DNA of 64,000 bases. Source: Raineyella antarctica. Its GTDB lineage: Bacteria > Actinomycetota > Actinomycetes > Propionibacteriales > Propionibacteriaceae. Positions 25,725-35,374 of the stretch are shown here, in pieces. The position numbers and the translations under genes were made by a program. The notes under the pieces were generated by a model. The model saw nothing but the letters and a program-made list of their open reading frames with translations. It was not told the DNA's origin and made no database searches. Positions within the stretch are counted from its first letter, which is position 1, and the number at the start of each line of letters is the position of its first letter. The stretch is taken from NCBI RefSeq assembly GCF_900092135.1, contig NZ_FMYF01000006.1:124001-188000 (forward strand), read 5' to 3'.

Positions 25725-26536
25725 ACCGCCACCGGGGCCTTGATCGCCGGGTGCGGGTCGTAGCCGACGATGCGGATGTCCTCGAGGGTGAAGCCGTCGA
25801 TGTCGTGTACGGCGGGGTTCAGCTCCAGCCGGGGCAGCGGCCGCGGCGTACGCGAGAGCTGCTCGTGCACCTGCTCGAGGTGGTTGAGGTAGATGTGCGC
25901 GTCACCGAAGGTGTGCACGAAGTCGCCGACGTGGAGGTCACAGACCTGCGCCACCATGTGGGTCAGCAGCGCGTACGAGGCGATGTTGAACGGGACGCCG
26001 AGGAACATGTCCGCCGAGCGCTGGTAGAGCTGGCACGACAGCCGGCCGCGGGTCTCCCCCTCCTGCGGCGGGGCGACGTAGAACTGGAAGAACGCGTGGC
26101 AGGGCGGCAGCGCCATCTGCGGGAGGTCAGCGACGTTCCAGGCCGAGACGATGTGCCGGCGCGAGTCGGGGTTGGTCCGGATCGACTCGATCACCTGGGC
26201 GAGTTGGTCGATCGCCCCGCCCTGCGGGTCGGGCCAGGACCGCCACTGGTAGCCGTAGATCGGTCCCAGCTCGCCGTCCTCCCGGGCCCACTCGTCCCAG
26301 ATCGAGATCCGGTTCTCGTGCAGCCACTCGACGTTCGTGGAGCCCTTGATGAACCACAGCAGCTCCCCGAACACCGACCGGGTGTGCACCTTCTTGGTGG
26401 TCAGCAGCGGGAACCCCTCGCGCAGGTCGAACCGCAGCTGGGCACCGAAGACGCTGATGGTCCCGGTCCCGGTGCGGTCCTGCTTGCGGACCCCGGTGTC
26501 GAGGATGTGCTGGAGCAGGTCCAGGTACTGCTTCAC
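25721..26536 (-). CDS. thyA: Thymidylate synthase
   Basis: A 271-residue Thy[20 protein letters not shown], the phosphate-binding RR pair in [11 protein letters not shown], the catalytic Cys146 in [10 protein letters not shown], and [12 protein letters not shown] are all in place. It converts dUMP to dTMP with methylene-tetrahydrofolate, releasing dihydrofolate. The next gene, folA, overlaps it by 4 nt and recycles the product. The length (264-280 in the family) is normal. Upstream lies a 111-bp gap with a 20-bp direct repeat. Confidence 0.97.
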   Translation of the reverse strand: MKQYLDLLQHILDTGVRKQDRTGTGTISVFGAQLRFDLREGFPLLTTKKVHTRSVFGELLWFIKGSTNVEWLHENRISIWDEWAREDGELGPIYGYQWRSWPDPQGGAIDQLAQVIESIRTNPDSRRHIVSAWNVADLPQMALPPCHAFFQFYVAPPQEGETRGRLSCQLYQRSADMFLGVPFNIASYALLTHMVAQVCDLHVGDFVHTFGDAHIYLNHLEQVHEQLSRTPRPLPRLELNPAVHDIDGFTLEDIRIVGYDPHPAIKAPVAV

Positions 26537-26568
26537 GGACGACCTTCCTGTCGATGCGAGTACGGTGC

Positions 26569-26609
26569 TTCCCTGCGGGGCGTACGGAGTTCCCTGCGGG
26601 GCGCACGGA
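26569..26609. repeat. 20-bp direct repeat upstream of thyA
   Basis: TTCCCTGCGGGGCGTACGGA at 26569 recurs at 26590 with one T/C change; the period is 21 bp. It sits in the gap between the thyA start and the rdgB stop, in the presumed thyA leader. Confidence 0.75.
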
Positions 26610-26647
26610 CCATGGTCGGTCGATCGGCGGCCTGCGCAGGCGCCGTC

Positions 26648-27316
26648 TCAGTCCAGCGCGGGGCCGGACGGCGCCCCGTGCTCGGCCATCCCCTTGATGA
26701 ACGAGGCCATCGCCCGGACGGCCTTGCCACGGTGGCTGATCGCGTCCTTCTCCTCCGGGCTGAGCTGCGCGCTGGTGCGCTCCTGGTCGACCGGGCGGAA
26801 GATCGGGTCGTAGCCGAACCCGTTCTCCCCCTCCGGGGCCCGGGTGATGTGGCCCTCCATCTCCCCGCGCTGCAGGAACTCCTGGCCCTGCGTCCGACCC
26901 GACGGGTCGACCGCGTGGTCGGGCAGCACCAGCGCCATCGCGCAGACGAACCGGGCCGTCCGCCGCTCGTCGGGCACGTCCTCGATCTGGGCCAGCACGA
27001 GCTGCAGGTTCGCCTCGTCGTCACAGGACGGGCCCGCCCAGCGCGAGGAGCGTACGCCGGGCATCCGGTTGAGCACGTCGATCTCCAGCCCGGAGTCGTC
27101 GGCGAGGGCCGGCAGCCCGAGGTTGGCCACTGCGGCCCGCGCCTTGATCAGCGCGTTCTCCTCGAAGGTGCCACCGTCCTCGACCGGCTCGGCGTACGCG
27201 GGGAAGTCCGCCAGGCCGAGTACCTCGATCTCCAGGCCGGTCTCGGCGAGCACCCGGCGCAGCTCGACCAGCTTCTTGGCGTTGTTGGTCGCCAGCACCA
27301 CCCGGTCGATGATCAC
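26648..27316 (-). CDS. rdgB: RdgB/HAM1 non-canonical purine NTP pyrophosphatase
   Basis: A 222-residue Ham1-family enzyme that removes dITP and XTP from the nucleotide pool. Motifs [10 protein letters not shown] at the start, [30 protein letters not shown] and the final [10 protein letters not shown] match the substrate and metal sites. The GTG start at 27316 overlaps the rph stop (GTGA), so the two are translationally coupled, the common arrangement in actinobacteria. Translation upstream of this point runs antisense to rph and is not conserved. Confidence 0.95.
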   Translation of the reverse strand: MIIDRVVLATNNAKKLVELRRVLAETGLEIEVLGLADFPAYAEPVEDGGTFEENALIKARAAVANLGLPALADDSGLEIDVLNRMPGVRSSRWAGPSCDDEANLQLVLAQIEDVPDERRTARFVCAMALVLPDHAVDPSGRTQGQEFLQRGEMEGHITRAPEGENGFGYDPIFRPVDQERTSAQLSPEEKDAISHRGKAVRAMASFIKGMAEHGAPSGPALD

Positions 27317-28095
27317 GCGTTCGGCCCTACCCCGTCGAACCCCAGCGGCTGGGCAGGGGTGGACAGGCCCAGGGCCTGCAGCTGGAGGTCGCGCAGTTCG
27401 GCGGTGCCCTTCGCGGCCAGGTCGAGCAGCTCGTCCAGCGCCCTCCGGTCGAACGGGGTGGCCTCGGCGGTGCCCTGGACCTCGATGAAGCGGCCGTCCC
27501 CGGACATCACCACGTTCATGTCGGTGTCGGCGGTGGAGTCCTCGTCGTACTTCAGGTCCAGCATCGGGACGCCGTTGACGACGCCGACCGAGATCGCCGC
27601 GACCGAGTCGGTGAGCGGCTCGCCGGCCAGCAGGTTGCGCTCGCGCAGCCACGAGACGGCGTCGTGCAGCGCCACGTACGCACCGGTGATCGAGGCGGTC
27701 CGGGTGCCCCCGTCGGCCTGCAGCACGTCGCAGTCGATCATGATGGTGTTCTCGCCGAGCGCCTTGTAGTCGATCACCGCGCGAAGGCTGCGGCCGATCA
27801 GGCGGGAGATCTCGTGCGTCCGCCCGCCGATCCGGCCCTTGGTGGCCTCGCGCTGGGAGCGGGTGTTGGTCGCGCGCGGCAGCATGGAGTACTCGGCGGT
27901 CACCCAGCCCAGCCCCGAGCCCTTGCGCCAGCGCGGGACGCCGGCCTCGACGCTCGCCGCGACCAGGACCCGGGTCTTGCCGGCCTCGATCAGCACCGAC
28001 CCCTCGGCGTGGTCCAGCCAGTTGCGGGTGATCCTGGTGTCGCGCAACTGGTCGAGGGCGCGGCCGTCGGTGCGGGCGGTGGGTGAAACGGTCAT
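27313..28095 (-). CDS. rph: Ribonuclease PH
   Basis: A 260-residue phosphorolytic 3'-5' exoribonuclease for tRNA 3' processing. [50 protein letters not shown] (the phosphate-binding Arg pair) and [19 protein letters not shown] are diagnostic. TAACCT (plus 28103-28108) ends 7 nt before the ATG, so the message may be leaderless. It is the first gene of the rph-rdgB pair. The length is typical (237-260). Confidence 0.96.
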   Translation of the reverse strand: MTVSPTARTDGRALDQLRDTRITRNWLDHAEGSVLIEAGKTRVLVAASVEAGVPRWRKGSGLGWVTAEYSMLPRATNTRSQREATKGRIGGRTHEISRLIGRSLRAVIDYKALGENTIMIDCDVLQADGGTRTASITGAYVALHDAVSWLRERNLLAGEPLTDSVAAISVGVVNGVPMLDLKYDEDSTADTDMNVVMSGDGRFIEVQGTAEATPFDRRALDELLDLAAKGTAELRDLQLQALGLSTPAQPLGFDGVGPNA

Positions 28096-28116
28096 GGGGG
28101 TCAGGTTACCTGCCGC

Positions 28117-29514
28117 CTAGACTCGCCCACTGCTGCCGGGGTGCGTGCCGCTCCGCAGGTCGGCCAGGATCCTGTCGTGTCGCTGTTCGCTGAGCGGGTA
28201 GCGCCACATCGCCACGAACGCGACCAGGAGGGCGAGTGCGGGGAACCCCGCCAGGGCCCCCCGGACGGCCATCGCGGCCTGCGGAGCCAACGCATGACCG
28301 GCGGTGGGGCCGTAGTGGCCGGCCGCCAGGATCCACCCGGCCACGGCACCGCCGAGTCCCTGGCCCACCTTCCGGCTGAACGAGACGAGCGAGTAGTTGG
28401 TGCCGTCGGAACGCTTCCCGGTGATCCACTCGCCGTAGTCGACCGTGTCGGCCTGGATGGACCAGACCAGGGTGTTCACCACCCCGATACCGAACCCGAC
28501 GATGCCGAAGAGCACCACCGCGACCGTCACCCATCCGGCCGGGACCACGACCAGCCCCAGGCAGCCGACGACCGCCACCGCCAGGGCGACCATGTAGGAG
28601 CGCTTCTGGCCTACGCGGGCCACCGTCCGTGGGACGGCCATCGCGGCCAGGATCATGCCGACCGTCTGGGCCAGGGTGAGGATCGCGAACAGGTTGGCAT
28701 CGCCCAGGACGTCGCGGGCGAAGTACATGGCGACCGCCCCCATGGCGAAGGTGGCAGCCAGGACGACCACCGATTGCAGGCAGAGCAGGGCCAGTGGCAC
28801 GTTCCGGGTGAGCGCCCGCACCATCTCGGCCGCGCTGGGCCTGGCGGTGCGCCGGGGAGCGACCGCCTCCGTCGAGGTGGCGAAGCAGAACAGGTAGAGG
28901 GCGACGCCCGCCACGGCGAAGCCGATGGTGCTGATGGTGAGGGAGTGCTGCAGGTCCCTGGCGTGGGCGACCTGGGGAGAGACCACGATGGCGATCAGCA
29001 ACCCCGTGGACGCCGCCCCGAGCGAACGCGCGGCGGACAGTTTGGTCCGTTCGTCGGAGCGCTGCGTGACCGAGGCCGCCAGCGAACCGTACGGGACGTT
29101 GACGAAGCTGTAGAGCAACGAGAAGAGGGCGTAGGTGGCGTACGCCCAGACGATCCGGCCCGCGAGCGGCAGGCCTGCCGGGACCGTGAAGACGGCTACC
29201 AGCGAGGCCAGCAGCGGGACCGAGCCGAAGACGAGGTAGGGACGGAACCTTCCCCACCGGGTACGGGTCCGGTCGATGGTCGCTCCGGCGACCAGGTCGG
29301 TGAGGCCGCCCCATACGCGGACGACCAGGAACAGGGTCCCGGCCGTCGCCGCGGCGATGCCGGCGACGTCGGTGTAATACACCAGGAGGAAGGCGGAGAT
29401 CATCGAGAACGTCATGTTGTTCGCGACGTCGCCGGCGGCGTAGCCCCAGTAGGTGATGGCCCGAAGGCCCTGTCTGTCGGTCTCCGACGCCGTCCGCTCG
29501 TCCGTGTCCTGCAT
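28117..29514 (-). CDS. GPH-family sugar:cation symporter
   Basis: A 465-residue transporter with 12 hydrophobic segments. The glycoside-pentoside-hexuronide signature RTRWGRFRPYLVFGSVPLL is at about residue 85, with VWGGLTDLVAGATIDR before it and VDYGEWITGKRSDGTNYSLVSFSRK near residue 370, another GPH hallmark. It should import a glycoside or sugar with Na+ or H+; the substrate is unknown. AGGAGG lies immediately before ATG 29514. No hydrolase or regulator is adjacent. Confidence 0.88.
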   Translation of the reverse strand: MQDTDERTASETDRQGLRAITYWGYAAGDVANNMTFSMISAFLLVYYTDVAGIAAATAGTLFLVVRVWGGLTDLVAGATIDRTRTRWGRFRPYLVFGSVPLLASLVAVFTVPAGLPLAGRIVWAYATYALFSLLYSFVNVPYGSLAASVTQRSDERTKLSAARSLGAASTGLLIAIVVSPQVAHARDLQHSLTISTIGFAVAGVALYLFCFATSTEAVAPRRTARPSAAEMVRALTRNVPLALLCLQSVVVLAATFAMGAVAMYFARDVLGDANLFAILTLAQTVGMILAAMAVPRTVARVGQKRSYMVALAVAVVGCLGLVVVPAGWVTVAVVLFGIVGFGIGVVNTLVWSIQADTVDYGEWITGKRSDGTNYSLVSFSRKVGQGLGGAVAGWILAAGHYGPTAGHALAPQAAMAVRGALAGFPALALLVAFVAMWRYPLSEQRHDRILADLRSGTHPGSSGRV

Positions 29515-29580
29515 GGTCCTCCTGTGTGTCCTCAGGGGCTTCCGCCCGGGGTGAGGATACGCGCACCCCGTCGGTCCTCC

Positions 29581-30351
29581 TCAGAACTCCAGCCTGGCCC
29601 CCGGCTCCGCCAGCACGATCCGGCCGTCGAAGGACGTACGGGCCTCCTCGGCCCGGGCCAGCGGGTCCTCCCAGGCCGGCACGTGCGTGATGACCAGGGT
29701 CTGCACCCCGGCGGCCGCGGCGCACTCCCCCGCCTGGCGCCCCGACAGGTGCAGGTCGGCGGGCAGCCCGGCCACGTCAGGGAAGGACGCCTCCGCCAGC
29801 AGCACCGACGCCCCGCGGGCCAGTTCGTCCAGTGCCGGCGTCGGTCCGGTGTCGCCCGAGTAGACCAGCGATCCCTGGGGCCCGTCCAACCGGATCGCGT
29901 ACGACTCGACCGGGTGCGCGACGCGGGCAACGGTCATCGTGAAGCACCCGATGGTCACCGTGGAGCCTTCGCGGATCGTCCGGAAGTCGAAGGAACGCTC
30001 CAGTTCCGCCTCCCGCGGGTCCTCGACCTCCGATGCCCGGGCGATCCGGTCCCTCGCCCCGGCTGGGGCGTACGTGGGGACGGGGCCCCAGGGTGCGGTC
30101 GAGGAGTACGTCGCGGCGACGTCCCAGGCCGCCAGGTCCAGGCAGTGGTCCGCGTGCAGGTGGCTGAGGACGATCGCGTCGACCTCGCGGGGATCGAGGT
30201 GTCGCTGCAGCGGCCCGAAGGCGCCCGACCCCAGGTCCAGCAGGACGGTGGTGGTACGACCCTCCTCGGTGCACCGGACCAGGTAGGACGATGCCGCCGA
30301 TGCGGGTCCCGGTCCCGATCCGCTGCAGCCGACGATCACCAGCTCGCTCAT
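29581..30351 (-). CDS. MBL-fold metallo-hydrolase
   Basis: A 256-residue metallo-beta-lactamase-fold protein. The zinc motif SHLHADH (about residues 63-69) is followed by a His in VARVAHPVESYAIR, an Asp in VYSGDTGPT and a final His in LVITHVPAW. This ligand set fits the RNase Z/cyclic-phosphodiesterase-like branch. Actinobacteria often carry it next to murI and rph, as here. GGGGGAAGC precedes ATG 30351. It starts 19 nt after murI stops, so the two are probably cotranscribed. Confidence 0.88.
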   Translation of the reverse strand: MSELVIVGCSGSGPGPASAASSYLVRCTEEGRTTTVLLDLGSGAFGPLQRHLDPREVDAIVLSHLHADHCLDLAAWDVAATYSSTAPWGPVPTYAPAGARDRIARASEVEDPREAELERSFDFRTIREGSTVTIGCFTMTVARVAHPVESYAIRLDGPQGSLVYSGDTGPTPALDELARGASVLLAEASFPDVAGLPADLHLSGRQAGECAAAAGVQTLVITHVPAWEDPLARAEEARTSFDGRIVLAEPGARLEF

Positions 30352-30370
30352 GCTTCCCCCGTCCAGGCTC

Positions 30371-31177
30371 CTACAGGAACTGTGACACCGACTCGATGAA
30401 CCCCTTGCCCATCAGCCGCTCCCCGATGCTGCGGAACTGCTCGGGCTGGCCGGTGGTCAGGAACGTACGGCTACCCACCTCGGTGCCACCGTTCACCATG
30501 CCGGTTTCGGTCAGCTTGCGGTAGACCGCCCGGGCGCAGGCATCCGAGCTGGAGACCAGCGAGACGCCGTCACCCATCACGTAGGAGATGACGCCGGCCA
30601 GCAGCGGGTAGTGGGTGCAGCCGAGGATCAGGGTGTCGATCTGCGCCTCCTGCAGCGGGCGCAGGTAGCTGCGCGCGACCCTTTCGATCTCCGGTCCCGA
30701 GGTCACCCCGCGCTCCACGTACTCGACGAACTGCGGGCAGGGGCGGGTCCGCAGGTGGACGTCCGGCACCGCGGCCAAGGCATCGGCGTACGCACCGGAG
30801 CGAGCCGTGGAGGCCGTGCAGACCACTCCCACGTTGCCGCTGCGGGTCACACCGGCGGCCGCACTGGCCGCCGGTGTGATCACCTCGACCACCGGGACGT
30901 CGTAGCGCTCCCGCGCGTCGTGCAGCACCGCCGAGGAAGCGGTGTTGCAGGCGATGACGAGCATCTTCACGCCGCGCTCGTACAGGTGGTCCAGGCACTC
31001 CAGCGCGAACTCGCGCACCGCCGCCAGCGGCTGGGTGCCGTACGGGGCCCGGGCGGTGTCGCCCAGGTAGATGATGTCCTCGTCGGGCAACTGGTCGACG
31101 ACCGCCCGCATGACCGTGAGGCCGCCGAACCCCGAGTCGAAGATACCGATCGGGGCATGCTGGTCGCGAGTGGTCAC
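30371..31177 (-). CDS. murI: Glutamate racemase
   Basis: A 268-residue racemase supplying D-glutamate for peptidoglycan. GIFDSGFGGLTVMRA is at residue 11; the two catalytic cysteines are Cys77 (ACNTAS) and Cys187 (LGCTHYPLL). YLGDTARAPYG is also conserved. The GTG start (31177) has no Shine-Dalgarno, but TAGATT (plus 31184-31189) ends exactly 6 nt upstream, so the transcript is probably leaderless and starts here, separate from the DUF2017 gene 20 bp upstream. Confidence 0.96.
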   Translation of the reverse strand: MTTRDQHAPIGIFDSGFGGLTVMRAVVDQLPDEDIIYLGDTARAPYGTQPLAAVREFALECLDHLYERGVKMLVIACNTASSAVLHDARERYDVPVVEVITPAASAAAGVTRSGNVGVVCTASTARSGAYADALAAVPDVHLRTRPCPQFVEYVERGVTSGPEIERVARSYLRPLQEAQIDTLILGCTHYPLLAGVISYVMGDGVSLVSSSDACARAVYRKLTETGMVNGGTEVGSRTFLTTGQPEQFRSIGERLMGKGFIESVSQFL

Positions 31178-31196
31178 CGGAAGAATCTAGCGCGCC

Positions 31197-31889
31197 TCAC
31201 AGCGCCCTCAGCAGGGACTCCTGCACGAACCCCAGCCAGTCGTACACCTCGTGCATGAACTCGTGGGCGTCCGGGAGGACCGCCTCGGGGTCGCCGTCGG
31301 GGGTGTCAGTGGTGATCCCGAGCCGCTCGGCGACCACCAGCCGCAGGGCGGTGAGCGTACGCAACCAGGGCTCGACCTGCTCCGGTTCCACCCTGACCGG
31401 CTTCAGGCCCCGCTCGCTCGCCTCCAGGGAGCTCAGCACGACCAGGGCCTCGTCGATCTTGCGCTGGCGCAGGTCGGACTCGGTGTAGCGCCGGAACTCC
31501 TCCGAGGCTGCGGGGTCGTCGCGGTAGGCGTCGGGGAACAGCCTCAGCAGCACCGGATCGGTCGGCCGCTGGGCGTCGGGCCGGTGTGGGTCCAGCTCCT
31601 GCTCCCACAGGGCGAAGGGGTCGAAGCCCTGCTCCTCGCCGTCGCCGTCAGGATCCTCCCCGGCGGGATCGGGAGCGACAGTGATCAGGTCGTCGAAGGC
31701 AGCGGCCTGCGGATGCTCCGGAGCAGTGGGGTCCCCTTCGGCATCGTCCTCGTCCGCCTCCAGGTCCAGGTCGGACATCTCGGGGCTGAGCAGGTCGATG
31801 AACTGCCCGCACAGGGACAGCATCAGGCCGACCTCGAACTCGTCCATCACGCTCTGGAAGTGGCGGCCACGCCGGCGGAAGCGCTTCAC
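31197..31889 (-). CDS. DUF2017 family protein
   Basis: A 230-residue acidic protein, the DUF2017 type that sits next to clpS in most actinobacteria. It begins MKRFRRRGRHFQSVMDEFEVGLMLSL. A variable acidic insert (about residues 45-100) precedes a helical core with LRLFPDAYRDDPAASEEFRRYTESDLRQRK and ends EVYDWLGFVQESLL. The biochemical role is unknown; linkage suggests the ClpP/ClpS pathway. The GTG start lies 5 nt from the clpS stop, with GGGGGGAG upstream. Confidence 0.9.
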   Translation of the reverse strand: MKRFRRRGRHFQSVMDEFEVGLMLSLCGQFIDLLSPEMSDLDLEADEDDAEGDPTAPEHPQAAAFDDLITVAPDPAGEDPDGDGEEQGFDPFALWEQELDPHRPDAQRPTDPVLLRLFPDAYRDDPAASEEFRRYTESDLRQRKIDEALVVLSSLEASERGLKPVRVEPEQVEPWLRTLTALRLVVAERLGITTDTPDGDPEAVLPDAHEFMHEVYDWLGFVQESLLRAL

Positions 31890-31893
31890 CGGC

Positions 31894-32205
31894 TCACTCC
31901 CCCCGGCCGAGGGTCGCCCACAGGCCGAACTGGTGCATCGCGTTCACGTCGCGTTCCATCTCCTCGCGGGTGCCCATCGAGACGACGGCCCGGCCCTCGT
32001 TGTGGACCTGCAGCATCAATCGCTGGGCCTTCTGCCGCGAGTAGTGGAAGTAGGTGACGAAGACATGGGTCACGTACGACATCAGGTTGACCGGGTCGTC
32101 CCAGACCACTGTGGTCCAGGGCAGCTCGACGGTCGCCTCCTCCGCGGGACGTTCGATGACCGCCGTCCCTCCGGACGGAGACGAAGGATGATCAGGTGCG
32201 GTCAT
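31894..32205 (-). CDS. clpS: ATP-dependent Clp protease adaptor ClpS
   Basis: A 103-residue N-end-rule adaptor that delivers substrates with bulky N-terminal residues to ClpC/ClpA. The core [21 protein letters not shown] carries the substrate-pocket residues (Asp-Asp-Pro-Val-Asn), and later VHNEGRAVV and [11 protein letters not shown] match the family. ATG 32205 gives the usual length; the frame is open further upstream but unconserved. It heads the clpS-DUF2017 pair and is divergent from the PhoX-like gene. Confidence 0.92.
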   Translation of the reverse strand: MTAPDHPSSPSGGTAVIERPAEEATVELPWTTVVWDDPVNLMSYVTHVFVTYFHYSRQKAQRLMLQVHNEGRAVVSMGTREEMERDVNAMHQFGLWATLGRGE

Positions 32206-32296
32206 ACCTGACAGTGTCTCACCCGGGCCGAAGGAGGCCCAATCGGACAGCACGACGCCCGGGCGCAGAGTGGCCGTCACCTGGACGTCCCGAGGA

Positions 32297-32318
32297 ATTC
32301 ACCCGCTGCTCACCCGCA
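32297..32318 (+). promoter_or_regulatory. Candidate PHO box (PhoP-type direct repeat)
   Basis: Two adjacent 11-bp units, ATTCACCCGCT and GCTCACCCGCA, share TCACCCGC in the same register. This is the tandem 11-bp arrangement of the Streptomyces PhoP operator (GTTCACC type). It lies 86 bp upstream of the GTG of a PhoX-like phosphatase. Confidence 0.55.
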
Positions 32319-32403
32319 GGATTCCTGAGAGCACACGAAGAGGAGCACAGGGCAGATGAACCTGAGAATAGCTTGGGTCTCGTAGCCTCGAAAGGACACC
32401 CTC

Positions 32404-33900
32404 GTGCCGAATCGCAAGCGCTGGCTGGCTGTCGCCGCCGTTGCCGCGGCCCTCCCGGTCGTCATCACCACCGCGGCCCAGGCCGCCCCCCAGACCACCA
32501 CCGGCCCGTCCTCCTCCCAGTCCCCCTACCTGATCCCCACCGCCCCCGGCGTGACCAACGAGTCCCTGCTCTCGGTCGGCGACGCAGTGGGAGCCGACGG
32601 CTACCGGATGGCCGGCATCCCCGACGGGCTGGGCGCGTACGACAACGGTGACGGCACCATCACCCTGCTGATGAACCACGAGCTCGGCACCACCGCGGGC
32701 GTCACCCGTACCCACGGCGCCAAGGGATCCTTCGTCTCGCAGTGGGTCATCGACAAGAAGACCCACAAGGTCCTCTCCGGATCCGACCTGATCCAGAAGC
32801 TCAAGCTCGTCGACCCGAAGCTCGGTCCGGCGATCGCTCGCCTGTGCTCGGCCGACCTGCCGGCCAAGTCCGCGTTCTACAACGCCGCGACGGGCAAGGG
32901 CTACGACGGCCGCATCTTCATGAACGGCGAGGAGGACTCCAAGAGCGGCCGCGCCTTCGCCCACGTCGCTACGGGCTCGGAGAAGGGCACCTCCTACGAG
33001 GTCGCCGCCATGGGCAACTCCTCCTGGGAGAACGTCCTCGCCAACCCGGCGACCGGCGACAAGACGGTCATGATCGGCACCGACGACTCCACCCCCGGCC
33101 AGCTGTATATGTACGTGGGTGACAAGAAGTCCGAGGGCGACGCCCTCGTGAAGGCCGGCCTCACCGGGGGCACCCTGTTCGGCCTGCAGGCCAACGGGGC
33201 CACCGACAAGCCGATGAACGAGTACGACCCGGTCACGAAGGCCGGCACCGTCGGGTTCCCGATGAAGGGCAAGCTGGGCGCTGCCGACCTCGGCGACGTC
33301 TCCGGTCTGGACACCGTTGGCCTGGAGAAGCTCTCCGACGACAACCACGTGACCGAGTGGTGGCGTCCGGAGGACGGCGCCTGGGACACCAAGAACCCGA
33401 ACGTCTTCTACGTCAACACCACCGCCACGTTCGGCGGGCCCTCGCGGACCTGGAAGCTGACCTTCAACGACGTCACGGACCCCGCGAAGGGTGGCACCTT
33501 CGAGGCGATCCTGGACGGCACCGAGGGCCAGCACATGCTGGACAACATGGCCGCCGCGGACAACGGCAAGCAGCTCATCCTTAACGAGGACCCGGGCGAG
33601 AATGACTACCAGGCCAAGGTCTACAGCTACAACCTGGCCACCGACCGCAAGACCACGATCCTGCAGCACGACCCCTCCCGCTTCGTCCCGGACAGCACGT
33701 TCGGCGTGGACGAGGAGTCCTCGGCCACCATCGACGTGTCGAAGTTCTTCGGCCAGGGCTACTACCTGATGACCACCCAGGCGCACAGCAGCACCCGCGA
33801 CGGGATCGACAAGGATCCCGCACTGGTCGAGGACGGCCAGCTGCAGCTGGTCCGCGTGCCGTGGACCGACAACGGCACCGGCACCAAGGGCACCAAGTGA
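32404..33900 (+). CDS. Secreted PhoX-like alkaline phosphatase (DUF839)
   Basis: A 498-residue exported protein. A signal peptide (basic start, hydrophobic residues 7-20, AQAA-P near residue 28) precedes a DUF839/PhoX-type beta-propeller core with LLMNHELG near residue 90, GRIFMNGEED and NPNVFYVNTTA. PhoX enzymes are Ca/Fe-dependent monoesterases; they often use Tat, whereas this leader looks Sec-like. The GTG start has AAAGGA about 9 nt upstream. The region before it carries a PHO-box-like repeat, so expression is probably induced by phosphate shortage. It is Lys-rich compared with its neighbours. Confidence 0.75.
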   Translation: MPNRKRWLAVAAVAAALPVVITTAAQAAPQTTTGPSSSQSPYLIPTAPGVTNESLLSVGDAVGADGYRMAGIPDGLGAYDNGDGTITLLMNHELGTTAGVTRTHGAKGSFVSQWVIDKKTHKVLSGSDLIQKLKLVDPKLGPAIARLCSADLPAKSAFYNAATGKGYDGRIFMNGEEDSKSGRAFAHVATGSEKGTSYEVAAMGNSSWENVLANPATGDKTVMIGTDDSTPGQLYMYVGDKKSEGDALVKAGLTGGTLFGLQANGATDKPMNEYDPVTKAGTVGFPMKGKLGAADLGDVSGLDTVGLEKLSDDNHVTEWWRPEDGAWDTKNPNVFYVNTTATFGGPSRTWKLTFNDVTDPAKGGTFEAILDGTEGQHMLDNMAAADNGKQLILNEDPGENDYQAKVYSYNLATDRKTTILQHDPSRFVPDSTFGVDEESSATIDVSKFFGQGYYLMTTQAHSSTRDGIDKDPALVEDGQLQLVRVPWTDNGTGTKGTK

Positions 33901-33934
33901 CCTCGGCGCCGGGCCACCAGGCCTGAACCGTGGA

Positions 33935-33971
33935 CCGGGCGGGCGCGACCGATCGGGTCGTGTCCGCCCGG
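33935..33971. terminator. Hairpin after the PhoX-like gene
   Basis: The outer arms CCGGGCGG and CCGCCCGG and the inner arms CGACC and GGGTCG pair around GATC. It is placed 35 bp after the stop. There is no U-tract, so termination is inferred from stem strength only. Confidence 0.45.
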
Positions 33972-34063
33972 TCCTGCGTCTCCCGGGGCAGGTCGACCCG
34001 GCACCGCGGGAACAGTCGGAAACACCCTGACACCAGCGGCCGCCCGGCCACTAGGCTGCGGAC

Positions 34064-35371
34064 GTGACCAGTTCTGCGCTGTACACCGACCACTACGAGC
34101 TCACGATGGTCGAAGCGGCCATGCAAGCCGGCACGGCCTCGCGCCGCAGCATCTTCGAGCTGTTCCCGCGCCGCCTGCCCACGGGCCGTCGCTACGGCGT
34201 GGTGGCCGGGGTGGGCCGCGCAATGGAGGCACTGGAGCACTTCCGCTTCCGGGACGAGGAGCTCGCCTTCCTGCGCGAGGAGCAGATCGTCTCGGCAGAG
34301 GTGCTCGACTGGCTGGCGGACTACCGCTTCACCGGCAGTATCTGGGGCTACCCCGAGGGTGAGCTCTACTTCCCCGGCTCCCCGCTGATGGTGGTCGAGG
34401 GCGGCTTCGCCGAGGCGTGCGTGCTGGAGACGGTGATGCTGTCGATCTACAACTACGACTCGGCGGTGGCCTCGGCCGGTTCCCGGATGACGCTGATGGC
34501 CGGAGACCGGCCCTGCATCGAGATGGGCGCGCGGCGGATGCACGAGGAGGCGGCGGTCGCCGCCGCCCGCGCCGCGTACATCGCCGGCTTCGCGTCCACC
34601 TCCAACCTGGAGGCCGGCCGACGCCACGGCATCCCCACCGCCGGGACGGCCGCGCACTCGTTCACGCTGCTGCACGAGACCGAGCGGGAGGCGTTCGAGG
34701 CCCAGCTGCGGACCCAGGGCAAGGGCACCACCCTGCTGGTGGACACCTACTCGATCTCCGACGCGGTGCGGACCGCGGTCGAGCTGGCCGGCCCGGAGCT
34801 GGGCGCCGTACGGATCGACTCCGGGGACCTGGCGATCACCGCCCGCGAGGTTCGCGAGCAGCTGGACGCACTGGGCGCCACGAAGACCCGTATCCTCGTC
34901 ACCTCCGACCTGGACGAGTGGCAGATCGGCGCGCTGGCGGCGGCGCCGGTCGACGGCTACGGCGTGGGGACCAACCTGGTCATCGGTTCGGGCCACCCGA
35001 CCTGCGGTTTCGTCTACAAGCTGGTTGCCCGTGCCCTGACCGACGGTCCGGACGCGGAGCTGCTGCCGGTCGCGAAGACCTCGGCCAACAAGTCGACCCG
35101 CGGCGGCCGCAAGTACGCGGTCCGGCGGCTGGACGAGCGCGGCATCGCCGAGGCCGAGGTGGTGGGGGTGGGCAGCCGCCCCGAGAGCGACCACAACGAC
35201 CGCCCGCTGCTGGTCGAACTGGTCACCGACGGCAAGGTACTGGCCGGGGAGGACCTGGAGGCCGCCCGCCGGCGCCACTGGGACAGCCTGGCCGAGCTGC
35301 CGCGAGCGGCACGCAAGATGTCGCAGGGCGACCCCGTCATCCCGACCCTGTACGAGTCCGACTACGAGTGA
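34064..35371 (+). CDS. pncB: Nicotinate phosphoribosyltransferase
   Basis: A 435-residue NAPRTase of NAD salvage, making nicotinate mononucleotide from nicotinate, PRPP and ATP. LYTDHYELTMVEA at the start, FASTSNLEAGRRHGIPTAGTAAHSF (holding the phosphorylated His), VRIDSGDL and GYGVGTNLVIGSGHPTCGFVYKL are all characteristic. The GTG start follows TAGGCT (34052-34057) by exactly 6 nt with no Shine-Dalgarno, a clear leaderless pattern. It ends 3 bp from malQ on the opposite strand. Confidence 0.95.
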   Translation: MTSSALYTDHYELTMVEAAMQAGTASRRSIFELFPRRLPTGRRYGVVAGVGRAMEALEHFRFRDEELAFLREEQIVSAEVLDWLADYRFTGSIWGYPEGELYFPGSPLMVVEGGFAEACVLETVMLSIYNYDSAVASAGSRMTLMAGDRPCIEMGARRMHEEAAVAAARAAYIAGFASTSNLEAGRRHGIPTAGTAAHSFTLLHETEREAFEAQLRTQGKGTTLLVDTYSISDAVRTAVELAGPELGAVRIDSGDLAITAREVREQLDALGATKTRILVTSDLDEWQIGALAAAPVDGYGVGTNLVIGSGHPTCGFVYKLVARALTDGPDAELLPVAKTSANKSTRGGRKYAVRRLDERGIAEAEVVGVGSRPESDHNDRPLLVELVTDGKVLAGEDLEAARRRHWDSLAELPRAARKMSQGDPVIPTLYESDYE

Positions 35372-35374
35372 GGC

